From Vreelandella maris (GTDB lineage Bacteria > Pseudomonadota > Gammaproteobacteria > Pseudomonadales > Halomonadaceae): DNA of 64,000 bases. Of this stretch, positions 57,803-64,000 are shown piece after piece. The stretch's first letter is position 1. Every line of letters starts with the position of its first letter. Location of the stretch: positions 124,001 through 188,000 of the forward strand of contig NZ_JABWCV010000001.1 of the NCBI RefSeq assembly GCF_013371085.1, read 5' to 3'. The notes under the pieces are model-generated. The model had not been told where the DNA came from, searched no databases, and was given only the letters and a program-made list of their open reading frames with translations. The position numbers and the translations under genes were made by a program.

Positions 57803-59479
57803 ATGCTACTTCTGAATCGAAGCGTTAAACTGCGGCTTGCCGTGAGTTTAGGCGCGTGCATCTTGATGTTAATTGTTGTCGGTATTATCGGTCTTTCCAG
57901 TCTCAGCAAAACCAACGATGCCCTCAATAGGACTTATGAGGGGAACGTACTCACCTTGGGTGATCTTATTAAGGTCAACCAAGCACTGCTCGGCAACCGG
58001 GTAAAGATAACGGCCGAGCAGCGTGATCGAACCCCGGCATCTGCTATAACAACGAAACAAGAGGTTGCGGAGAACGATGCCATTATCGACGCCGCCTGGA
58101 ATGATTACTTCCCTGAGCGTGTTTCTGGTGATCAAGAGCGTGCAATAGCCGAAAGCTTTATCGTGTCGCTAGCCAGTCTGCGTGCCGGTATTGACGATAT
58201 CAACGCGGCAATGATTGGCAATGATTATGACGCCGCCAGAGAGATAGCCACCACCACGCTACGTGCTGAATACCCTAAAGTGCTCACGGCGATTCAGGGC
58301 CTTATCGACCTTAACAGCGCCCAAGCCGCCGCCAATAACCAGCAGTCATCAAGCGACTATGTTTGGACGCGCAACTTCGTTATAGGCGTTATGGTGGCGG
58401 CGATCATCTTCGGCATTCTGCTCTCAATATGGTTGGTTCGCGGCATCATGACACCGCTGGGCAAGGCGCAAGCACTCGCCAACACCATGGCTGAAGGCAG
58501 GCTCGATAATAACGTCGACGCTTCAGCCAAGGATGAATTTGGTGTGATGCTCAGGGCGTTAAAGAGCATGGAAGCCAAGTTCTCGCAGGTGGTCATGTCC
58601 GTTCGTAATAACGCCGAATCCGTGAATGTCGCCGCCGACGAAATCGTGCTAGGCACTGATGACCTCAGCCGCCGGACGCAGGAACAAGCCTCCAGCATCG
58701 AACAGACCGCGGCATCGATGGATGAAATCACCTCGACCGTGCGTCAGAACGCCGACAACGCATCCGAAGCCGACAAGCTCGTGCACGATGTTAACCAGCA
58801 AGCTAACGCCGGGGGCGAGATCGCAGGTCAAGCCATCAAGGCAATGGAAGGTATCAACGCCTCAAGCCGCAAGATTGCCGGTATCGTCGGCTTGATCGAT
58901 GAAATCGCCTTCCAGACCAATTTGCTGGCGCTGAATGCCTCGGTAGAAGCCGCACGTGCGGGCGAGCAGGGGCGTGGCTTTGCGGTAGTGGCGAACGAAG
59001 TACGCAACCTGGCAGGGCGTAGTGCTGAAGCCGCCAAAGATATCAAAAAGCTCGTTGAGGAGAGTATCGGCCAAGTCGACAACGGCTCAAGTCTGGTCAA
59101 CCAAGCAGGCAAGTCGCTCGAAGGTATCGTTCATGGCGTTAAGCGCGTCTCGGTGTTGATGGGTGAGATTGCCACTGCCAGCCGCGAGCAGTCCCAAGGT
59201 ATCGAGCAGGTAAACACCGCCGTCTCGCAAATGGACAGTGTCACCCAGCAGAATGCGAGTTTGGTGGAAGAGTCCAGTGCGGCAGGGCGTTCATTGCAAA
59301 GCCAAGCGGAAGCGTTGTTGAAGGAGGTATCGTTCTTTAGAGGAGCGACCACCGGCCAAAACCAACGCGCGCTACCCGCAGCGCCAAGAGCGCGTGACAG
59401 CCAGCCGCGGGCCAACAAAGGCTTGCCGACTCACGTGGTTGGTGGCAAGCAAGACACCGAGAAATGGACTTCTTTCTAA
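57803..59479 (+). CDS. Methyl-accepting chemotaxis protein divergent from ptxA
   Basis: This 558-residue chemoreceptor has TM1 at about 11-32, a four-helix-bundle periplasmic sensor (about 33-190), TM2 at about 192-212, a HAMP domain and the cytosolic coiled coil, with the tip [20 protein letters not shown]. The C-terminal KWTSF matches the xWxxF CheR/CheB docking motif. Its position opposite the phosphite operon suggests, but does not prove, a link to phosphorus taxis. A terminator follows. Confidence 0.92.
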   Translation: MLLLNRSVKLRLAVSLGACILMLIVVGIIGLSSLSKTNDALNRTYEGNVLTLGDLIKVNQALLGNRVKITAEQRDRTPASAITTKQEVAENDAIIDAAWNDYFPERVSGDQERAIAESFIVSLASLRAGIDDINAAMIGNDYDAAREIATTTLRAEYPKVLTAIQGLIDLNSAQAAANNQQSSSDYVWTRNFVIGVMVAAIIFGILLSIWLVRGIMTPLGKAQALANTMAEGRLDNNVDASAKDEFGVMLRALKSMEAKFSQVVMSVRNNAESVNVAADEIVLGTDDLSRRTQEQASSIEQTAASMDEITSTVRQNADNASEADKLVHDVNQQANAGGEIAGQAIKAMEGINASSRKIAGIVGLIDEIAFQTNLLALNASVEAARAGEQGRGFAVVANEVRNLAGRSAEAAKDIKKLVEESIGQVDNGSSLVNQAGKSLEGIVHGVKRVSVLMGEIATASREQSQGIEQVNTAVSQMDSVTQQNASLVEESSAAGRSLQSQAEALLKEVSFFRGATTGQNQRALPAAPRARDSQPRANKGLPTHVVGGKQDTEKWTSF

Positions 59480-59494
59480 TCGCTAGCCGTTATG

Positions 59495-59520
59495 AAAAGC
59501 GCCCTCAGGGCGCTTTTTTT
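59495..59520 (+). terminator. Terminator of the chemoreceptor gene
   Basis: A 10-bp perfect stem (59495-59504 with 59508-59517) with loop TCA runs into seven T residues. Confidence 0.9.
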
Positions 59521-59601
59521 CTGAGCAATCAGCTAACACCTAATTGCTCATCAACTGTGCAATGATGGCCTATCGATAGTGAACGCCACCAAGGGGCCGT
59601 C

Positions 59602-60705
59602 ATGAAAAAGCTCTTTTCACTGATGATTGTGCTGGTGTTGGCTGGCTGCGCCGCCATGGAGCCTCATGCGGAGCGTGACGTCCAGCGCGACGCCGGTCTG
59701 GCCATCCAGGAGATCTACGAGCAGGCGCTGCCGACGCTGTCCGAGGACAAGCAGCGCCACTTTGCCCAGCGGCTCTACCGCCTGACTGGCGAGCAGCGCT
59801 GGTGCGCCCTCAATCACGCCTACGGCGAGCGACTACTGGCGCGACTCGAGGAGGACATCGTCGGCCTGGCCGAGCCCGGGTACGCGGCTGCCCGCAGCCG
59901 GGCGATCGTTGCCGACTATTCGCAGCGCACTGCCAAGCAGCGTGCCCGGCGCGCCATGCTGAGTGAGTGGGAGGAGATCGCCTTCGCCCGGGGGCTGTTG
60001 TTCAGGCTGGTCCAGGCCGAGTACCACGGCCTGCTGCCGGCCATTGAGGACCACGAGCGGGCGCTGGGCTACCAGGCAGAAGTTGACTGGGCGGCCTTCC
60101 TGACCGACCCCGCGGTGATCGGGATCTATGCCGCTCAGGTGGCCAACTATAAGTACTTCCTTCACCAGCTCGGCGTGATGGACCTGCGCCGGGAGGTGGA
60201 AGAAGCCTTCCGACGCCACTACCCGCCTGATCGAGTTGCCGGGCTCAACGACGCCGAGTACCGTAACTGGCTCTATGGCCTGACCCACTTCGTCATCGCT
60301 GACAGTCGCTACTACCAGCGGAAGGTGGACCCGGAGGTGCACGCCTGGGTGCTGGAAGCGCTGGAACGGGAGACGGCCGGTATCATGGCCCGCGCCACGG
60401 CCGACATCCAGGCCGAGGTGGCGTTGGCCTTCCTGCTGGCCGGCCGCGAGGACCACCCGTTGGTGGGACGGGTGCGCGAGGCGCTGGTGGCGGCGATCGA
60501 CCCGGCCAGCGGCATCATTCCCTCGCCCGAGGGGGAAAACGAGCTGGCGGGTGGTGAACACCGCAACGTTCTGGCGATCATGGTGCTGCGCTGGCCGGGC
60601 CGCCTGCATCCCGGCCCCGACCTCTCGGACGCGCTTGGCGGGCGCTCAGCCGAATGCGATATTCTGCTCTATTCGTTTGTGAATGGAGATAACCAGAATG
60701 TTTAG
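59602..60705 (+). CDS. GC-rich lipoprotein of unknown function (possible DUF3541)
   Basis: This 367-residue protein has a lipoprotein signal with lipobox LVLAGC near residue 16 and then a helical, His/Trp/Arg-rich domain. The overall layout recalls DUF3541 proteins, but only from memory. Its codons are far more GC-rich than neighbours: in 60421-60480 I count 45 of 60 G or C, against 29 of 60 in the chemoreceptor at 59041-59100. It ends in the start of the convergent SnoaL-like gene, overlapping by four bases. Recent transfer is likely. Confidence 0.65.
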   Translation: MKKLFSLMIVLVLAGCAAMEPHAERDVQRDAGLAIQEIYEQALPTLSEDKQRHFAQRLYRLTGEQRWCALNHAYGERLLARLEEDIVGLAEPGYAAARSRAIVADYSQRTAKQRARRAMLSEWEEIAFARGLLFRLVQAEYHGLLPAIEDHERALGYQAEVDWAAFLTDPAVIGIYAAQVANYKYFLHQLGVMDLRREVEEAFRRHYPPDRVAGLNDAEYRNWLYGLTHFVIADSRYYQRKVDPEVHAWVLEALERETAGIMARATADIQAEVALAFLLAGREDHPLVGRVREALVAAIDPASGIIPSPEGENELAGGEHRNVLAIMVLRWPGRLHPGPDLSDALGGRSAECDILLYSFVNGDNQNV

Positions 60706-61091
60706 CCCAGCTGAGCTTCTATCGCGACTTTATCGATCACCGACCAGACTTCCTGAATCTTATTATCGTGGAAGCGGTAGAACGCGTTCTCGCAAAACAT
60801 CACTTTTTTGCCATCCACCGCAAGGCCGAGGAAGCTACCTTTGGGGGTGACATCGAATCGCAGCCTGCACGCAACATGCGGTGAATCAACGGCCAGCAGC
60901 TCAATGTTAAAGTGAAGATCTGGTATCTGCTCGTAATTGGCTTCCAACATGGCGCGATAACCATTAACGCCTAGGCGCTTGCCGTTGTGGTGGACATCGT
61001 CATGCACGAACTGGCCAAGGTTCATCCAGTCCTGATTATTGAGGCAGGTGATGTAATCACGGTAGGTCGCTTCCAGGTCACGTTTGTTCAT
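60702..61091 (-). CDS. SnoaL-like ester cyclase-type protein
   Basis: This 129-residue NTF2-fold protein from the ATG at 61091 (AGGAG eight bases upstream) has YITCLNNQDWMNLGQFVHDDVHHNG, VNGYRAMLEANYEQIPDLHF and the VWSVIDKVAIEAQL end of SnoaL-type ester cyclases. Substrate is unknown. A longer frame to 61133 has no ribosome-binding site. It is convergent with the GC-rich lipoprotein. Confidence 0.82.
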   Translation of the reverse strand: MNKRDLEATYRDYITCLNNQDWMNLGQFVHDDVHHNGKRLGVNGYRAMLEANYEQIPDLHFNIELLAVDSPHVACRLRFDVTPKGSFLGLAVDGKKVMFCENAFYRFHDNKIQEVWSVIDKVAIEAQLG

Positions 61092-61190
61092 CCTGGCTCT
61101 CCTTTCTTGGGCTGGCGTGAAGGCATTCGCCACGGTGCCTCTGGCTAAGTATCATCATCAGCCTAAACCAAACCACAGAAGTCATCACTC

Positions 61191-61526
61191 ATGCCGTGCC
61201 CACCTTGCCCAAACTGCCAATCTGAATTTGTCTATCAGGATCAACGCCTGTTCATCTGTCCCGAATGCGCCCGCGAATGGAACCCTGCTGAAGCTGCGGC
61301 GGAAGACACCGTGACGGTAAAAGATGCCCACGGCACGCTGTTAGCGGAAGGCGATAAGGTAACGATGATCAAAGACCTCAAGGTCAAAGGCAGCTCGCTG
61401 GTACTCAAGGTGGGCACCAAAGCCGTGATCAAGCGATTAATGGACAGCAAGGATCACCAACTAGACTGTAAGGTCGACGGCGTCGGCGACATGATGGTGA
61501 CCGCCCACTTTGTGAAAAAAGCCTAA
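61191..61526 (+). CDS. yjdM: PhnA/YjdM family zinc-ribbon protein
   Basis: This 111-residue protein has an N-terminal zinc ribbon (PCPPCPNCQSEF and LFICPECAREW, four Cys) followed by the SH3-like PhnA domain with VKDAHGTLLAEGDKVTMIKDLKVKG. Despite the old name (alkylphosphonate uptake), E. coli PhnA has no proven role in phosphonate use. It starts with GTG-free ATG and is a single gene. Its nearness to ptx, 3.7 kb away, may be chance. Confidence 0.88.
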   Translation: MPCPPCPNCQSEFVYQDQRLFICPECAREWNPAEAAAEDTVTVKDAHGTLLAEGDKVTMIKDLKVKGSSLVLKVGTKAVIKRLMDSKDHQLDCKVDGVGDMMVTAHFVKKA

Positions 61527-61594
61527 ATAAGCCCGGAGTTCTTCTAGCCACCTAACGACGCCGTCAGCAATAACCATCCATCAAGGAGATACGA

Positions 61595-62290
61595 ATGAAA
61601 GCCATCGTGTTTGACGTATTTGGCACTATTGTTGATTGGCGCTCCAGCTTGATTCATCAGTTCAGGGGGCTTGAGAAAGAACTGGGGATTGATCTACCCA
61701 GTGAAGAGCTGGCGGATCAATGGCGGCAGCTTTATGCGCCTTCCATGGATAGAGTACGCAGAGGGGAAATCCCCTGGACGGTATTAGATGAGCTGCATCG
61801 AGAAAGCTTAGTCAAGCTACTCGATCAACAGGGGATTGCGCTAGACGAAGCGACCATTGATCGCGTCAATCACTTTTGGCACCAATTAGAACCCTGGCCA
61901 GATGTACCACAGGGCCTACAGCGCCTGAAAGAGCACGCCATCATCGCAACGTTGACCAACGGTAATGTCTCATTAATGGTCGATGTTGCCCGTCACGCCA
62001 AGCTACCGTGGGATATGATTTTTTGCGCCGAGTTATTCGAGCACTACAAGCCTGACCCGGAGGTTTATTTAGGGGCTTGCCGCTTGCTACGCCTACCGCC
62101 GGAAGAGGTAATGCTGTGCGCGGCGCATAATGCTGACCTGCGTGCTGCCCGTGCATTGGGACTGAAAACGGCGTTTATCCCCCGTCGCACAGAGTATGGG
62201 CCCCACCAAAGCAAAGATTTAGACGCAGAAGAAGCGTGGGATTTTGTGGCTGAAGACCTCGTCGCGTTGAGCGAGCAACTAGGGAAATAA
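61595..62290 (+). CDS. Haloacid dehalogenase type II-like HAD hydrolase
   Basis: This 231-residue HAD-superfamily protein has motif I FDVFGT (nucleophile Asp7), motif II in TLTNGN and the Lys in YKPDPEVY. The final motif reads CAAHNADLRAAR where L-2-haloacid dehalogenases have SSNAWD. This places it in the type II [16 protein letters not shown] group, but activity on haloacids is unproven. AAGGAGAT lies upstream of the ATG. The GST gene starts two bases after its stop, so the pair is one operon. Confidence 0.82.
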   Translation: MKAIVFDVFGTIVDWRSSLIHQFRGLEKELGIDLPSEELADQWRQLYAPSMDRVRRGEIPWTVLDELHRESLVKLLDQQGIALDEATIDRVNHFWHQLEPWPDVPQGLQRLKEHAIIATLTNGNVSLMVDVARHAKLPWDMIFCAELFEHYKPDPEVYLGACRLLRLPPEEVMLCAAHNADLRAARALGLKTAFIPRRTEYGPHQSKDLDAEEAWDFVAEDLVALSEQLGK

Positions 62291-62292
62291 CA

Positions 62293-62895
62293 ATGGAACT
62301 CTACCTAAACGCCACCTCGCCCTATGCGCGCCTGGTGCGCATCGTATTACTGGAAAAAGGCTTGGCGGACGCCGTGACGCTGAAGTGGTGCGACCCCTGG
62401 GCAGACGATGCCGATCTCTTAAAGGCCAACCCCGCCGGGCGCATTCCCGCGCTGGTCACGGAGGAGGGCACCACGCTTAGTGAATCCATGCTGATTGCCG
62501 TTTACCTGGAGAGCGTAAGCCCCAACCCGGCAATGCTGCCAGCAGCCAGCCAGGGGGATGTGCTGCACTTGGCGGGTCTAGGCCAAAACCTGATGGATGC
62601 CGCATTCACCACCGTGATTGCCAGAAAGCATTATGGCAACGAGATTGACGATAGCGAGCTCGGCCAGCGGCGTTCGCGAGCCATTCAGCGGCTGTTGAAG
62701 CAGCTGAACAGTGAGTTTGGCGAAGAACAGCAGGCCTCAACTATCAACCTGGGTAAAATCGCTATTGCCGTAGCGCTGGATTATCTAGCCTTCAGGCTGC
62801 CAGAGGTGAATTGGAAAGAAGATTATTCGCAGCTTCAAGTTTGGCATGCTGGCGTGACTGCACGGGTAAGTTTTCAAGAGACTGCATTCGTTTAG
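62293..62895 (+). CDS. Glutathione S-transferase family protein
   Basis: This 200-residue protein has the thioredoxin-like N-terminal domain (LYLNATSPYARLVRIVLLEKGL with Ser and the NPAGRIPALVTEEG strand-turn containing the conserved cis-Pro) and a helical C-terminal domain. The SESMLIAVYLES motif binds the glutathione gamma-glutamyl group. It is coupled with the HAD hydrolase, so they may detoxify one electrophile. The substrate is unknown. Confidence 0.88.
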   Translation: MELYLNATSPYARLVRIVLLEKGLADAVTLKWCDPWADDADLLKANPAGRIPALVTEEGTTLSESMLIAVYLESVSPNPAMLPAASQGDVLHLAGLGQNLMDAAFTTVIARKHYGNEIDDSELGQRRSRAIQRLLKQLNSEFGEEQQASTINLGKIAIAVALDYLAFRLPEVNWKEDYSQLQVWHAGVTARVSFQETAFV

Positions 62896-63100
62896 CAGAG
62901 CCTATGCCAATACCATGATTGCCAGTATCACCTCGCTACTGCGGGGTGTTATCGTCTGGCCAAACATCACCTAGCCGCATTTGTTTTTAACCGAGAAGCG
63001 ATACTTACCTTCTTGTATGGCAAAAAGCCCTATAAAGGCACAGTGGACGGGGGCTTTAGCCCGTGACCATTCCAGCAGCCATACAGATAAGCGATTAAAA

Positions 63101-63895
63101 ATGACAACCACCACAGCCGCCCCCATCACCATTGCACTCGCCCAATTGCCCATTAGCAAAGCGGCGGTAGACGAAAACCTACAAACGCACCTGACTTACA
63201 TAGAACGCGCTGCTGCGCTGGGGGCCAACATGGTGGCCTTTCCCGAACTCTCGCTCACCGGCTACGAGCTGGCGCTACTCAGCCAGTTGGCTATGCCCCG
63301 CAACGATAAAATCTTTGCCACGCTCACTGCCGCCGCCGTAGCTACTAACACGGTGGTGATTGCAGGCTGCCCGCTGCATAACCCAAACGGCAAACCCTAC
63401 ATTGCAGCGGTGATCTGCTTCCCCAACGGTGAACACACCTTCTACCTAAAACAGCACCTTCACGAAGGGGAGGATGTCTATTGTGCTCCCGGCCACGAAA
63501 GCGGCCTGATCAACGTAAACGGCACCCGCATAGCCCTAGCCGTTTGTGCCGACTTTACCCACCCAAGCCACGCCGCTAACGCCGCCGCCCAACAAGCGGA
63601 CGTATACCTAGCCAGCGCTCTGATCTCCCCAGGCGGTTACGCCAAAGATGCCGAGCTACTTGCCGCCATAGCACAACGGCACCAGTTTCCGGTACTGCTC
63701 GCCAACCACGTTTCCATCACAGGCGGCTGGCAAACCTGCGGTAACAGCGGCGGCTGGAACGCAGCAGGGGAGCTAGCGGTTAGCGCCCCCGGCACTCAGC
63801 CCAGCTTAGTGCTGTGCCGCATTCACCACGGTGCCATAACTGGTAGCGTGGAAGTGATGACTCACACTCATTATAAAGAATTAGTTATCGACTAA
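63101..63895 (+). CDS. Carbon-nitrogen hydrolase (nitrilase superfamily)
   Basis: This 264-residue protein has the Glu-Lys-Cys triad of the superfamily: Glu49 in AFPELSLTGYE, Lys117 in FYLKQHLHEGED and Cys149 in ALAVCADFTHP. It would hydrolyse an amide such as an omega-amide, carbamoyl or N-acylated compound. The ATG at 63101 was chosen; the preceding AAGCG is a weak site, and a frame from 62981 adds 40 residues with no family resemblance. Confidence 0.85.
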   Translation: MTTTTAAPITIALAQLPISKAAVDENLQTHLTYIERAAALGANMVAFPELSLTGYELALLSQLAMPRNDKIFATLTAAAVATNTVVIAGCPLHNPNGKPYIAAVICFPNGEHTFYLKQHLHEGEDVYCAPGHESGLINVNGTRIALAVCADFTHPSHAANAAAQQADVYLASALISPGGYAKDAELLAAIAQRHQFPVLLANHVSITGGWQTCGNSGGWNAAGELAVSAPGTQPSLVLCRIHHGAITGSVEVMTHTHYKELVID

Positions 63896-63979
63896 AAACT
63901 AAGCTGCCGAGGTAGGCTTAACTTATGTTTGCTGCTAGTCTCGAAGTATTAGAGCGAAAAACGCCGCAGGGAATATAAG

Positions 63980-64000
63980 ATGCAAGATGCCCGCATAACG
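63980..64000 (+). CDS. Possible start of a further gene (partial)
   Basis: An ATG at 63980 is preceded by GCAGGGAATATAAG, a plausible ribosome-binding site, and the frame stays open for seven codons to the window edge. Too little is present to identify it. Confidence 0.3.

Noticed and set aside
59833-60609. A 258-residue open frame on the minus strand
   Set aside because: It is antisense to the GC-rich lipoprotein. High GC removes stop codons from the opposite strand, and this frame lacks a start context and protein-like features.

Overview
The window looks like a chromosomal segment of a moderately halophilic gammaproteobacterium of the Halomonas/Vreelandella group (Halomonadaceae). The evidence is the housekeeping gene order (miaB-ybeZ-ybeY-corC-lnt; hemA-prfA-prmC beside a TPR lipoprotein, lolB, ispE, tRNA-Gln, prs, rplY, pth and ychF), the rather acidic proteins, and protein sequences that read as typical gammaproteobacterial orthologues. 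This is recognition from memory, not a database match. No phage, insertion sequence, CRISPR array or rRNA operon is visible.

Layout. 1-9500: the tail of a zinc alcohol dehydrogenase, the minus-strand miaB-ybeZ-ybeY-corC-lnt operon (tRNA modification, 16S rRNA maturation, metal efflux, lipoprotein acylation), three identical tRNA-Asn genes behind one strong promoter, an orphan ArsR regulator and the Prc protease. 9600-18400: aminopeptidase apeB, then a minus-strand block of translation and envelope genes with tRNA-Met and tRNA-Gln. 18650-23400: hemA-prfA-prmC, then lrp and a moeB/thiF-type gene. 23400-27430: two divergent bactofilins, one with a membrane anchor resembling that of ZipA, a chemoreceptor and a methyltransferase. 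27670-31285: a YfcE-like phosphoesterase and a ybhP-clsB-ybhN phospholipid cluster. 31450-34090: a nitroreductase, a zinc metallopeptidase-like protein and a membrane protein.

34150-39550 is an accessory signalling block on the minus strand: a PstS-like binding protein, an outer-membrane porin-like protein, a periplasmic-sensing PAS-GGDEF-EAL protein, and an orphan acyltransferase of the type linked to PEP-CTERM/exosortase systems. 39979-46740 carries a DapA-family lyase, a GlpQ-like phosphodiesterase, a DUF4105/DUF3015 pair, a VIT/CCC1-type transporter, an unknown 126-residue protein and an NAD(P)-binding protein. 46745-49902 is a TrpI-like regulator divergent from trpBA. 50026-52879 holds small membrane proteins, an SDR/NTF2-like pair and an HxlR regulator.

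The main accessory locus is a complete phosphite (P+3) utilisation operon, ptxABCDE (57500 down to 53075, minus strand). It encodes a three-part ABC importer for phosphite, the NAD-dependent phosphite dehydrogenase PtxD, which oxidises it to phosphate, and the LysR regulator PtxE. All four PtxD catalytic residues sit at the same numbers as in the Pseudomonas stutzeri enzyme, but the two residues that set NAD specificity are changed (Q175-P176). The operon lies next to the stub of a broken GNAT gene and is divergent from a chemoreceptor. A 15-bp perfect palindrome and a Pho-box-like repeat lie in its leader.

57803-64000 continues with that chemoreceptor, a very GC-rich lipoprotein of probably foreign origin, a SnoaL-like protein, PhnA/YjdM, a HAD hydrolase, a GST, a carbon-nitrogen hydrolase and possibly the first codons of another gene at the window end.
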